Positions 30,694 to 39,190 of a DNA stretch of 46,539 nt are shown here, piece after piece (position 1 is the first letter of the stretch; the number at the start of each line of letters is the position of its first letter). The notes beneath the pieces are model-generated. The model did not search any database. It was not told the origin of the DNA and saw nothing but the letters and a program-made list of their open reading frames with translations. Source of the stretch: JAGVVZ01 sp964373165 (GTDB lineage Archaea > Aenigmatarchaeota > Aenigmatarchaeia > CG10238-14); the NCBI GenBank assembly GCA_964373165.1, contig CAYJTF010000003.1:1-46539 (forward strand), read 5' to 3'. Position numbers and translations under genes: made by a program.

Positions 30694-31158
30694 TTATGAC
30701 TTTGGCTTTACTAATTTATTAAGTAATTTTGACCAGTAAGAACCAAAATAAATAAAATTGATAAATAGCGCTAGAATGATTACAGCAGCGTCAAATGACA
30801 CCCGCAAATAATAATTATCCTCTAACCGTAACCACATCCCAAGTTCGTCTATTGCTAACCCCAATCCTATCCCATAGATTACAGCTACTAGTTTTTTGTG
30901 CTTCATGCTCAAATTTATGACCAGAGACAGATATCCAGCTATAGCAAGCAAAAAGAAACCATAAGCGAAGTGATGAATGTGAACACCCTTAATGTTTAGA
31001 AACAGATAAGGGAAAGCATCGCCAAATAAATAAATTATAGACCTAGATAAAATAAAGGTTACTAAGTACCATGAAGCAATAATGAATTCAATATTTTTTT
31101 CTTCCTTTTTTCTCTTAAGTAAATTCAGAATATTATTGCATCTTTCTTTAGTGCCCAT
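30694..31158 (-). CDS. conserved four-TM membrane protein, unknown function
   Basis: A 154-residue protein with four or five hydrophobic segments. Conserved-looking polar groups in or near the membrane are VHIHHFAYGFFLL (three His), YGIGLGLAIDELGMWL (Asp-Glu) and EDNYYLRVSFDAAVII. His plus Asp/Glu inside the membrane suggest a metal site or an enzyme. I recall similar HIHH...DE proteins in bacteria and archaea, but know no function. It converges with the HExxH gene, 4 bases apart, and follows the aCPSF1 gene on the same strand by 30 bases. Confidence 0.65.
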   Translation of the reverse strand: MGTKERCNNILNLLKRKKEEKNIEFIIASWYLVTFILSRSIIYLFGDAFPYLFLNIKGVHIHHFAYGFFLLAIAGYLSLVINLSMKHKKLVAVIYGIGLGLAIDELGMWLRLEDNYYLRVSFDAAVIILALFINFIYFGSYWSKLLNKLVKPKS

Positions 31159-31188
31159 AAAACTAATTTATCATACATTTTTTTAGTT

Positions 31189-34100
31189 TTATCTCAATCT
31201 TATCGCTTCTAAATTTTTAGGAGCAAGAGTTTCAATTCTAAATAGTCTATGTAAATTACTTGCTAATTGCAACGGTTTCCCGTTCTCGCCATGATTTGTA
31301 ATAATTCTTTCTGGTTTTGAAGCCAATCTGTTAATATAGTTAATCAATTCTTTGACATCGGCATGGCCGGATAAACCACCAACTGTCGTCACGTCTAATT
31401 CTAACTTCATTGCGTTAGTTTTACCATTTGCATTTATAGGAATCTCTTTCCATCCCCTTTGTATTCTCCTACCCATAGTTCCCTCGCCTTGATAACCGAC
31501 AAATATCAAACTATTTTTCTTATCTTCACCCAGATTTTGAAGATGGCTCATGATAGGACCGCCTTCCATCATACCAGATGTGGAAATTATAACAGCGGGT
31601 TTTTCTGCCCAAGATTTCTCTCTGTCTGCCTGTGACCCTATTCTTTTAAAAATAGGATTAGTAAACGGATTTTCTCCTTGTAATATTTTCCTTTCCATTA
31701 AATTAGAAAGATATTCCGGATAAGTAGCGTGAATAGCAGTGGCGTCCCATATCATTCCGTCAAGGAATACAGGATATTCAAATTTGTGAGCATCTAATAT
31801 TGCCATAATCTCTTGTGCTCTTCCGACCGCAAAACTTGGTATTACCGCAACGCCCTTTCTTTCAACAGTTTGGTTTATAACTTTCATTAATTGTTCTTCG
31901 GCATCCATTCTTGATGGCATTATATCATCTTGAGCACCATATGTAGATTCAACAAATAACGTTTCTATTCTTTGAAAGTTAGTAAAGGCAGGATCAAATA
32001 ATCTTGTTCTGGTGAATTTTAAATCAGCACTGTATACGATATTGTGCAGTCCTTGACCTACATGCAGATGAACTAAGCTAGATCCCAACAAATGGCCGGA
32101 TGGCTGGAAGGTTAATCTGACATCAGGCCCAACATCCGATACCTCATTCCAATCAAGAGTAATGGCGTGTTTAACAGCTTCTTTCACGCCTTTTGCAGTG
32201 AATAAAGGTTGAGTTGCATTTTTCTGCATAACATCTATGTAGTCCATCGTAAGCATAGTTACTAGATCAAGAGTCGGAGTAGTGCAATATAATGGTCCGT
32301 CATATCCGTATTCATATAGATAGGGAATGAAGCCACAATTGTGTACGAATATTCCATTAGCAATATAATTTGAATGACCAGGAACAGTGAGGTCATACAC
32401 CTTTTTTGAGTCCGTTTTTATAATATGAGTACTTACCACAGAATCCCATAAAATAGGAGCTTGCGATAATTTATTTAATATTTGTAATTTCTCGTTAATT
32501 ATTTTTTTGGATTTTGCCACTTTAGAAAGTTTTTGGCATATTTCAATGACTTTTTTTCTACTTGGATGATGTTTAGAATAGTGATAATAATGTATATTCA
32601 TCTTTCTTAGATCGATTTTCTTTAATCCCATTTCATATGCTATATCTAAAATTGCCTTTTCTCTTATTGGAATTAGGTCTATTTTTTTTACTCCTTTCCC
32701 AATTTTATCAAGAACCTTTTTAATCTTCTGGTACTTAGAAATATCAGAAAATCCTATTTTTTCATAAAATTTATTCAAAGATTCTGGATTTGATATACAT
32801 AATTGGTAGACATCTTTTCCGCCGAATGTTGATTTGGATTGGTCATGATCATAAAGATGAGATATTATACTGAATCTTAATAGTAGCATTTGAGTAACTA
32901 TTGCTATATCTTCACTTGATGTGGATAGAACAACGGAATGATCTTTAACACATCCCTCTGCATCGTATAATCCCTTTAAAAATCTTGCAACTATTTTATT
33001 GTCGGATTTGCAAACTATTCTTGGTATTTTTCTGATAGGACTTTTATTGAATATAGATGGCTCTATTTTTTCTAACCATTTTTTAAATTCACTCGAATAT
33101 ATGTTTATTCTATTCCTGTCCTTTATTGTAATATTATTTTTAATTCCTAGATCAGTAAGTTCTTTTGAGTAGAATTCAAGATTTTTTATATTCTTATCCG
33201 TTATCATTATAGTTGTAGATTCTCTATTACACCCGTCTCCTACTAAATACCCCAATAACTGTGCAAAATTTCCGTCTAGTTTTTTAATGCTTTTAAATTG
33301 GGGCATTTTTTGTTCAGACGAATTTGTTGTAATTATTCTCGGAGTAGCAATGAAATCTCCGGGTTTTAGTTGTTCCACATGTTTTATTTGAAATGTTCCA
33401 TCCTCATTCAATACAAACAAAGGATGATTTCCCGTAGCTTTTATTCTTTTTGTTTTTGTTCTAACTTCGTATATGGGGTTAGGAGCGTTTATGGAACCTC
33501 TTTGTATCGCGGGTATTCCTTCTATTTTCATAGAGTATTTGAAATCCAATGCTTCTACTGATTGTCCGTTTTCTACTTCCCAAATTTGTTTGATGTCACC
33601 GTTAGACAATTGAACTAATGTGTCTGGGGTTAGACAATGATCCATGTGAGCATGGCTTAATATTATTGCATCCAGCTCGCTTAAATCAAATTCTCTGGCA
33701 TTTATGAACGGATACATATTAGATCCGTTGCCTCCAGTGTTAATTCCACAATCCATTAAAACTTTTGATTTGGGTGTTTCAACTAGGATGCATGATCTAC
33801 CAACTTCTCTGAATGATCCTAGACAGAAAACTCTTATCCAATCTCTGTTAGTTATTTTTTCTGAAAAAATATTTTTGCCCACCTGTTTCAAAAATTTAAT
33901 TCTCCATTTAACTTCTTCAGTCATCAGTTGTCTGATAGATCTAACAATGTTGGAAGTGATTTCAGGTGATCTTTCTATTTTAGGAACCCATAGTGTATCT
34001 TCTTTAATTTTTCTGAAAGTTTCGCCACCTCTACCTATAACCAAACCGGGTTTTCCAGCAGTAACTATAACCAAACTCCTTTCTGGCTCAAATCTTATGT

Positions 34101-34353
34101 CTTTAATCAGTGCTTCTTGCGGGACTATAGCCATTATTTTTTCCTTGGCCGATTCATGAGAATTACACATAGAGTTGTCCAGCCTAACTTCTATTCTTTT
34201 CTTCAACTCACTAACCAATTCCTTTACCTGCTCGTTGGCATCCAAAAAGAATATCTTATCTTTAGTGTAAACTACGATTTCACATCCTTCAAGTTCTACT
34301 CTATCGATCACATCTTTTGGAAAACTATCTTTTACCTTATCAACAATCTCCAT
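31189..34353 (-). CDS. aCPSF1 (beta-CASP ribonuclease, FttA) interrupted by an intein
   Basis: A 1054-residue precursor: 621 residues of aCPSF1 plus a 433-residue intein. aCPSF1 is the archaeal homologue of CPSF73; it cuts RNA at U-rich 3' ends and drives transcription termination. KH domains occupy residues 1-140 (PGLVIGRGGETFRKI). The metallo-beta-lactamase motif is SHAHMDH, and the intein begins at the next residue, Cys240. After the intein come CGFIPYLYEYGYDGPL, the beta-CASP part with FVESTYGAQD, VIPSFAVGRAQE, ISTSGMMEGGP and the final GHADVKEL and NHGENGKP motifs. psmB lies upstream on the same strand, a common archaeal pairing. Confidence 0.93.
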   Translation of the reverse strand: MEIVDKVKDSFPKDVIDRVELEGCEIVVYTKDKIFFLDANEQVKELVSELKKRIEVRLDNSMCNSHESAKEKIMAIVPQEALIKDIRFEPERSLVIVTAGKPGLVIGRGGETFRKIKEDTLWVPKIERSPEITSNIVRSIRQLMTEEVKWRIKFLKQVGKNIFSEKITNRDWIRVFCLGSFREVGRSCILVETPKSKVLMDCGINTGGNGSNMYPFINAREFDLSELDAIILSHAHMDHCLTPDTLVQLSNGDIKQIWEVENGQSVEALDFKYSMKIEGIPAIQRGSINAPNPIYEVRTKTKRIKATGNHPLFVLNEDGTFQIKHVEQLKPGDFIATPRIITTNSSEQKMPQFKSIKKLDGNFAQLLGYLVGDGCNRESTTIMITDKNIKNLEFYSKELTDLGIKNNITIKDRNRINIYSSEFKKWLEKIEPSIFNKSPIRKIPRIVCKSDNKIVARFLKGLYDAEGCVKDHSVVLSTSSEDIAIVTQMLLLRFSIISHLYDHDQSKSTFGGKDVYQLCISNPESLNKFYEKIGFSDISKYQKIKKVLDKIGKGVKKIDLIPIREKAILDIAYEMGLKKIDLRKMNIHYYHYSKHHPSRKKVIEICQKLSKVAKSKKIINEKLQILNKLSQAPILWDSVVSTHIIKTDSKKVYDLTVPGHSNYIANGIFVHNCGFIPYLYEYGYDGPLYCTTPTLDLVTMLTMDYIDVMQKNATQPLFTAKGVKEAVKHAITLDWNEVSDVGPDVRLTFQPSGHLLGSSLVHLHVGQGLHNIVYSADLKFTRTRLFDPAFTNFQRIETLFVESTYGAQDDIMPSRMDAEEQLMKVINQTVERKGVAVIPSFAVGRAQEIMAILDAHKFEYPVFLDGMIWDATAIHATYPEYLSNLMERKILQGENPFTNPIFKRIGSQADREKSWAEKPAVIISTSGMMEGGPIMSHLQNLGEDKKNSLIFVGYQGEGTMGRRIQRGWKEIPINANGKTNAMKLELDVTTVGGLSGHADVKELINYINRLASKPERIITNHGENGKPLQLASNLHRLFRIETLAPKNLEAIRLR
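32338..33636 (-). other. intein with LAGLIDADG-type endonuclease in aCPSF1
   Basis: A 433-residue in-frame insertion. Block A begins Cys1 (CLTPDTLVQLSNG); block B is TGNHPLFVL (His71); the endonuclease motifs are LLGYLVGDG (Asp134) and FLKGLYDAEG (Asp225/Glu227); block F is VYDLTVPGHSNYIANG; block G ends VHN (His432-Asn433), followed by Cys as the first C-extein residue. All splicing residues are present, so splicing should be active, and both endonuclease acid positions are kept. The insertion point is directly after the last His of HxHxDH, so unspliced precursor cannot form the active site. Confidence 0.93.
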
Positions 34354-34384
34354 TTCCTTTCACTTTAAATATTAAAGGATCAGT

Positions 34385-35044
34385 CTACTTTTTTTCAAAA
34401 TTATCAACAATTTTCTGAACTTCTGACGCACTTAGTAATTTAAACCCCTTTTCATTGATTACCGCTATGTCAATCCCTTTACCGCCAGAGCCTATATCTC
34501 TTTCAACAGCAGCCTTTACTGCCTTGATAGCCATTAATTTAGCTTCTTCTACTGTCGGATTATCTTTATGAACAGCTTCTAAGACACCAAATGCCATTGG
34601 CGAACCAGATCCAGTTGAAAAATACTTTCTTTCTTCTAGTTTTGAACCATCTGGATGAAGAATAAACATTGAAGGACCATATCTATCAACACCAGCCAAT
34701 ATGATTTGAACCATATAAGGGAAGAAACTCCATCTACCACCATATAGTATATTAGATAATAAACTTGCAGCGGCCTTGGTTGTTATTTTTTTATTTTCTC
34801 TGAGTTCAAATAACGATGATTCAGCTTTCAGATATCTAACGAGAGCCTGTATATCTCCCACCATTCCAGCTTGTGTCATTGCTATATGTGGCATTATTTC
34901 TACTATTTTAATATCGTCTTTAGATGCTACCATATAACCCAGAGTAGCCTTTTTCTCAGCTGCTAAGACGATACCGTCTTTGCATACAATTCCTACAGTT
35001 GTTGTACCAGTTTTTAATTTTTGTGCTTGTTCCAAAAAATGCAC
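34385..35044 (-). CDS. psmB: proteasome beta subunit
   Basis: A 219-residue catalytic subunit of the 20S proteasome. A short propeptide (13 residues) ends in Gly13, exposing Thr14 as the N-terminal nucleophile (TTTVGIVCKDG). Other signs are LAAEKKATLGYMVASKD (catalytic Lys), HIAMTQAGMVGDIQALVRYL and STGSGSPMAFGVLEA. A TATA-like ATTTAAATT lies about 40 bases upstream, with AGGTG just before the ATG. aCPSF1 follows 31 bases downstream. Confidence 0.94.
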   Translation of the reverse strand: MHFLEQAQKLKTGTTTVGIVCKDGIVLAAEKKATLGYMVASKDDIKIVEIMPHIAMTQAGMVGDIQALVRYLKAESSLFELRENKKITTKAAASLLSNILYGGRWSFFPYMVQIILAGVDRYGPSMFILHPDGSKLEERKYFSTGSGSPMAFGVLEAVHKDNPTVEEAKLMAIKAVKAAVERDIGSGGKGIDIAVINEKGFKLLSASEVQKIVDNFEKK

Positions 35045-35081
35045 CTAGAATTCTTCAATATTTTAATACGGACGCCATAAT

Positions 35082-35665
35082 TTAAATAGTTAATGGATTT
35101 GCTTGATTAACACCAAAACCTACACATGAAATGATATTAGCTTTATCTCTATCATCGTATTTCCTCATGTTTTTGTACCATTTTTTATAAATCGGCGATA
35201 TAAAAATATAAGCAAACACTGTTAGTATCGTCAAATAAATCATGAATAATAGATGAGAATAAAATACGTTGATTTGACTAATTATTAAATACGCTACGAA
35301 AGATAAGAAGATCGAGAGAAGTCATTATATCACTTGCTCCAGCGGCATCAGGTTAAACAACCACTTACTCTTTGAATACACCAAACATTCGCTTTGAATT
35401 TCTTGAAACCGTAATGAGGGTTGAATAAAACCCACAAATAATCCCACAAAGGTGCCCATGCAGAGTATATGGACAATGGTATTAGCTCGTTGGTTAACGA
35501 CCATTCAACTCCCATAAAAAAATGTGCATGCGATATGGCGAATACAACTAAAAACACAAATATATGATATCCAGTTAACGGTTTTTCTCCAATGAAACGA
35601 GCTATTAATTTTAGATAGCGGTTTTTTGTTCTATACCACGTCTGGGATTTATGAAAATCATCATT
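35082..35665 (-). pseudogene. decayed membrane-protein gene
   Basis: Protein-like sequence is spread over at least three frames. One piece (about 35665-35348) encodes RTKNRYLKLIARFIGEKPLT, a TM (FVFLVVFAISHAHFF) and WSLTNELIPLSIYSAWAPLW, but has no start codon and ends in SGCLT. A second short piece in another frame gives WLFNLMPLEQVI. The last piece (about 35325-35082) gives LSFVAYLIISQINVFYSHLL, a TM and ISPIYKKWYKNMRKYDDRD, and is preceded by a stop. Together they suggest one membrane protein of about 190 residues broken by frameshifts. The family is not recognised. An ORF of 69 residues starting GTG at 35557 is just part of it. Confidence 0.55.
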
Positions 35666-35686
35666 TCACTCTCTATTATAAATTAG

Positions 35687-35923
35687 ATTTTATCAAATAA
35701 AATTTTAAAAGATATTAAAATAAAATTTCCCAATTGGAAATTAAAAAATTTGGGAAAGGGTCATTATCATATAAGTTCTAAATTTACAAATGAAAGTGGA
35801 ATTTTAGAAATGACATACAAAACCAATAAACAAATCATCTTAAAAATAGCAAATAATAGAAAGAGTGAATGGAGTTTAGAAGTAATAGCTTTGTTAGACA
35901 AATATTTATATAGTGATCAATAA
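35687..35923 (+). CDS. stop-free frame encoding a possible small protein or fragment
   Basis: Seventy-eight codons without a stop, following a TAG at 35684. The translation looks protein-like: ILKDIKIKFPNWKLKNLGKG, HYHISSKFTNESGILEMTYK, then TNKQIILKIANNRKSEWSLE. There is no ATG until residue 42 (35810); a TTG at 35750 or an AUU start would be needed for more. It is divergent from the decayed membrane gene and overlaps the convergent proS end by 7 bases. It may be a 5'-truncated remnant. The inverted repeat TTTCCCAA/TTGGGAAA at 35726-35757 falls within it. Confidence 0.4.
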   Translation: MLSNKILKDIKIKFPNWKLKNLGKGHYHISSKFTNESGILEMTYKTNKQIILKIANNRKSEWSLEVIALLDKYLYSDQ

Positions 35924-37344
35924 GCCTTTGCAAAGTAAGTAATTTCTCCTTCTTTATTACATATAATGCATTTTACAGGTTCCTTTTTGAACGGTATAAC
36001 TCTGCTAGTTGCAGTTGTGTCATTCTTTATTTTTTCCTCGCACTGTTTCAATCCACAGAAGCCCGCTTTTATGAATCCGCTCCTTTCAACTACCTCTTTG
36101 AATTCTTGATAATTTTTAGCAATACTTGTTTCATCTTCAAGGAATTTCTTCGCTTTCCTATAAAGATTTTTTTGAATATCATCCAACAGGATTTCAACTT
36201 CTTTTACGAGTTTCGAAATTTTGATGCTTGTTTTTTGAGATGTATCCCTTCTAACTAGCACAACCTCTTTCTTTTTCAGATCTTTAGGACCTATTTCGAT
36301 TCTTACAGGCACACCTTTTAATTCCCATTCATTGAATTTCCATCCAGGTGTATATTCGTTCCTGTCGTCTAACTCCACACTGAGATTTGCATTTTCTAGT
36401 TTCGTCTTTATAGACATTGCTTCTTTGAGAACTTTCTTCTCTTCGTTAAACCCTATTGGTATAACAACTGCATGTGCGGGAGCTATTTTTGGAGGCAATA
36501 CCAATCCTCTGTCATCCGAGTGTGTCATTATCATACCGCCGATCAGTCTAGTTGATATTCCCCAACTTGTTTGCCATGCGTATTTGTTTTGACCGTCTTT
36601 ATCTAAGAATTTTATATCAAAAGCCTTAGCAAAGTTCTGTCCCAAATTATGTGAAGTACCTGCTTGTAATGCTCTTCCATCTGGCATTAGTGCTTCAATA
36701 GCGGTGGTGTAAAGGGCGCCAGCAAACTTTTCCATCTCACTTTTTCTGCCAGCAATTACAGGTATTGCCAAATATTCCTCTGCAATTTTTTTATAAAGTT
36801 CAAGTATAGTGATGACTTCTTTGTCAGCTTCTTCTTTAGTTGCGTGAACTGTATGACCCTCTTGCCAGAGAAATTCACTTGTTCTTAAGAAAAGTTTGGT
36901 TGCCTTAATCTCAGCCCTCAAGACATTGTTCCACTGGTTCAATAATAATGGCAAATCTCTCCAGCTTCTTACCCATTTGGCATATGAGTCGTACATAATT
37001 GTTTCAGACGTAGGTCTGACCACTAATTTCTCTTCTAATTTATTGTTCCCAGAGTGTGTTACAATAAAAGCTTCTGGTACAAAGCCTTTGAAATGTTCGG
37101 CTTCTTTATGTAAGAATTTTTCAGGTATGAGCGAAGGGAAGTATGTGTTTTTATGCCCCAGTTTCTTTATCATACCATCAAAAGTTTTCATGATATTTTC
37201 CCAAACAGCATAACCTAGTGGTCTAATGACCATAAATCCCTTTATAGCAGCATAGTCAGCCAGTTCAGATTTCAGTACAACTTGGTTGTACCATTCGGAA
37301 AAATTTTCGGATTTTTTTACTGTGATTCCCAATTGCTCTGACAT
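35917..37344 (-). CDS. proS: prolyl-tRNA synthetase (archaeal/eukaryotic type)
   Basis: A 475-residue class II ProRS of the archaeal/eukaryotic form. Motif 2 is FLRTSEFLWQEGHTVHATKE, motif 3 is GLVLPPKIAPAHAVVIP, and TSETIMYDSYAKWVRSWRDL is typical. The anticodon-binding domain (VRIEIGPKDLKKKEVVLVRR) and the zinc-like C-terminal domain (CGLKQCEEK, VKCIICNKEG) end in the usual Ala-Tyr. It follows ocd by 4 bases; further upstream on the same strand are the wHTH, csaA and tRNA-Pro, its own substrate. Confidence 0.95.
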   Translation of the reverse strand: MSEQLGITVKKSENFSEWYNQVVLKSELADYAAIKGFMVIRPLGYAVWENIMKTFDGMIKKLGHKNTYFPSLIPEKFLHKEAEHFKGFVPEAFIVTHSGNNKLEEKLVVRPTSETIMYDSYAKWVRSWRDLPLLLNQWNNVLRAEIKATKLFLRTSEFLWQEGHTVHATKEEADKEVITILELYKKIAEEYLAIPVIAGRKSEMEKFAGALYTTAIEALMPDGRALQAGTSHNLGQNFAKAFDIKFLDKDGQNKYAWQTSWGISTRLIGGMIMTHSDDRGLVLPPKIAPAHAVVIPIGFNEEKKVLKEAMSIKTKLENANLSVELDDRNEYTPGWKFNEWELKGVPVRIEIGPKDLKKKEVVLVRRDTSQKTSIKISKLVKEVEILLDDIQKNLYRKAKKFLEDETSIAKNYQEFKEVVERSGFIKAGFCGLKQCEEKIKNDTTATSRVIPFKKEPVKCIICNKEGEITYFAKAY

Positions 37345-37348
37345 ATGA

Positions 37349-38398
37349 TCACTTACTAAAATTTATCCACGAATAAGACTCATATAAGTTTTTCGGATTT
37401 TTGGGTTTTGCTATGAGATCTATCTCCTCTCCTATCCCATGTTTTTTTGCTAAATCAAATACAAACTGATAAGTTATTAAATCTTCCATCGCAAATCCAG
37501 TTGAATCAAAAATTGTTATTTCCTTTGCATTTTCTCTACCCTTCTTTTTTCCCGATACGATCTCTCCTAGGTGAGCGTATATTTTATCTTCACTAATTTG
37601 TTGGGCTTCGCCTTCAACTATTGCTTGGTCAATAAAATCTACCACTAATTTCGATCTTAGTATTAATGATTTTTCTAACTCAAACTTACCTGGCGAATCT
37701 CCACCTACTGCATTTATATGTGTACCATAATCTACCCACTTATCATAGACTACTGGCTGAGTGAATTTTTCTTTGCATGTGGCTGTAATTATTATATCAG
37801 ATCTTTGGCATAATTTCTTGGATTCTTTCTTTTCTGAATTAAATCCAACTTTTTTACATGTGGATAGAAAATTACTCAGTGTTATATCATTAATATCATA
37901 GGCATAAACGACATCAACGTTTCTGACCAGAGATAGTGCATGAATTTGATGCATGGCCTGAACGCCTGTTCCTATTATGCCAACTTCTTCTGAATCTTTC
38001 CTTGACAAGTATTTTGTTGCTATTGCCGATGCTATAGCAGTTCTGATAGCTGTAAGAATAGTTGATTCAGTTATCATTAGTGGAAAACCATTTTTCCCAT
38101 CTACCAAAATCCCGCAAGCTATAATACTAGGTATATTATATTTTTGCGAGTTCAAAGGATGCGTATTCACAATTTTTACTCCAAAATAATCTTTACTTGC
38201 GGCAGGCATGGATTCGACACTGCCATCTTTAAAGAAAAACTCATGTCTTGCAGGTACTTTTATTTTATCGTTTGCAAATGTTTTAAACCCAATTTCTAAC
38301 TCCGTCAATAACTTTTTCATGAAATTTTCTAAATCTACTCGTTCTATTAAGGATATCAAATCCTTTTCTTGAATCAATAAGGTATTTAAACTATTCAT
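37349..38398 (-). CDS. ornithine cyclodeaminase/mu-crystallin/AlaDH family protein
   Basis: A 349-residue NAD(P)-binding enzyme of the OCD/mu-crystallin family. The Rossmann motif is VGIIGTGVQAMHQIHAL. Other signs are the substrate-side KIKVPARHEFFFKDGSVESM, GFPLMITESTILTAIRTAIA and HINAVGGDSPGKFELEKSLI, then FDSTGFAMEDLITYQFVFDL. Members include ornithine cyclodeaminase (ornithine to proline), archaeal alanine dehydrogenase and other amine/imine enzymes; the exact substrate cannot be read. Sitting 4 bases before proS, a proline-making role is attractive, but this is inference. It overlaps the wHTH gene upstream by 8 bases. Confidence 0.85.
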   Translation of the reverse strand: MNSLNTLLIQEKDLISLIERVDLENFMKKLLTELEIGFKTFANDKIKVPARHEFFFKDGSVESMPAASKDYFGVKIVNTHPLNSQKYNIPSIIACGILVDGKNGFPLMITESTILTAIRTAIASAIATKYLSRKDSEEVGIIGTGVQAMHQIHALSLVRNVDVVYAYDINDITLSNFLSTCKKVGFNSEKKESKKLCQRSDIIITATCKEKFTQPVVYDKWVDYGTHINAVGGDSPGKFELEKSLILRSKLVVDFIDQAIVEGEAQQISEDKIYAHLGEIVSGKKKGRENAKEITIFDSTGFAMEDLITYQFVFDLAKKHGIGEEIDLIAKPKNPKNLYESYSWINFSK

Positions 38399-38603
38399 TT
38401 TTATCGCCTCTAATAATTTCTATAATCATTTTACCAGAATCAGTGAGCTTAGGTGATTGAAAATTCCGGTTGTTACCGAAAGTTATCAGACCTAAACTTT
38501 TCAAAACCCTAGAATTGAATTTAAGAGTTGATAAAGAAATATCATGTATTAAAGAAAGTCTCTTTAAAAGAGAGGTTATGCTTTCGACAGAATTTTCATT
38601 CAA
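38391..38603 (-). CDS. winged-helix protein overlapping ocd, start uncertain
   Basis: From the TTG at 38603 the product is 70 residues with a winged helix (SLLKRLSLIHDISLSTLKFN, then VLKSLGLITFGNNRNFQSPK and LTDSGKMIIEII). The open frame continues upstream, protein-like, to 38714 (RIESECDVQPTNKL, then KPVLIRSVSKKQIIILESLN), but contains no ATG, GTG or TTG there. The extra helix 'VSKKQIIILESLNENSV' is what a full wHTH needs, so the true start may be non-standard or lost. It overlaps ocd by 8 bases and may regulate the operon. Confidence 0.55.
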   Translation of the reverse strand: MNENSVESITSLLKRLSLIHDISLSTLKFNSRVLKSLGLITFGNNRNFQSPKLTDSGKMIIEIIRGDKNE

Positions 38604-38753
38604 TGACTCTAAAATAATTATTTGTTTTTTACTGACAGATCTGATTAAAACAGGTTTTAACCCATTAAGTTTATTGGTTGGCTGGACATCACACTCACTT
38701 TCAATTCTTACTATTTTATCCTTTTATTTATTTTGGACAACTTAGTTTGCCCA

Positions 38754-39095
38754 TTAAAACATTTTCACTCCCAGTTCCACATCTCTTTCTGGTTTTAATA
38801 ATACCACATTACCGTCTTTATCAGGCACGCCTAACGTAAGCGCCTCGGACATGAAGTTTGCTATCTGTTTTTTTGGAAAGTTGACTACTGCTATCACCTC
38901 TCTCCCTATCAGCTCATCTTTCTTATATAATTTTGTAATTTGAGCACTTGATCTTTTCATTCCTATTTCTTTTCCGAAATCAATTGTCAGCTTATAGGAC
39001 GGTTTTCTAGCTTCAGGGAAATCTTCCACTTCTATTATCTTGCCGACTCTAATATCGACTTTTTCAAAATCTTCAAATGTTATTTGTTCTGACAT
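38754..39095 (-). CDS. csaA: CsaA-like tRNA-binding-domain protein
   Basis: A 113-residue stand-alone EMAP/tRNA-binding domain of the CsaA type. It has the OB-fold motifs FEKVDIRVGKIIEVEDFPEA, YKLTIDFGKEIGMKRSSAQI and VIAVVNFPKKQIANFMSEAL, ending VLLKPERDVELGVKMF. CsaA proteins form dimers; roles in tRNA binding and, in Bacillus, export chaperoning have been proposed. GGTGAT lies about 5 bases before the ATG. tRNA-Pro ends 20 bases upstream on the same strand, leaving no room for a separate promoter, so it is read from the tRNA promoter. Confidence 0.88.
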   Translation of the reverse strand: MSEQITFEDFEKVDIRVGKIIEVEDFPEARKPSYKLTIDFGKEIGMKRSSAQITKLYKKDELIGREVIAVVNFPKKQIANFMSEALTLGVPDKDGNVVLLKPERDVELGVKMF

Positions 39096-39115
39096 ATCAT
39101 ATCACCAGTTCTAAG

Positions 39116-39190
39116 TGGGGCAGCCGAGATTTGAACTCGGGTCGCTAACTCCCAAGGCTAGAATCGTAGACCAAACTGGACCACTGCCCC
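39116..39190 (-). tRNA. tRNA-Pro (TGG)
   Basis: A complete 75-base cloverleaf without intron. Acceptor GGGGCAG pairs with CTGCCCC, discriminator A, no CCA. The D arm has the C13/C22-type mismatch common in Pro tRNAs. The anticodon stem CTAGC/GTTAG closes CTTGGGA, anticodon TGG (reads CCA). The T arm is CCGAG/CTCGG with loop TTCAAAT. A TATA-like CTTATTAAATG lies about 25 bases upstream (39208-39218). csaA follows 20 bases downstream. Confidence 0.93.

Noticed and set aside
35726..35757. Inverted repeat TTTCCCAA/TTGGGAAA as an origin or operator
   Set aside because: It is a single repeat within a protein-like open frame, with no further copies nearby.
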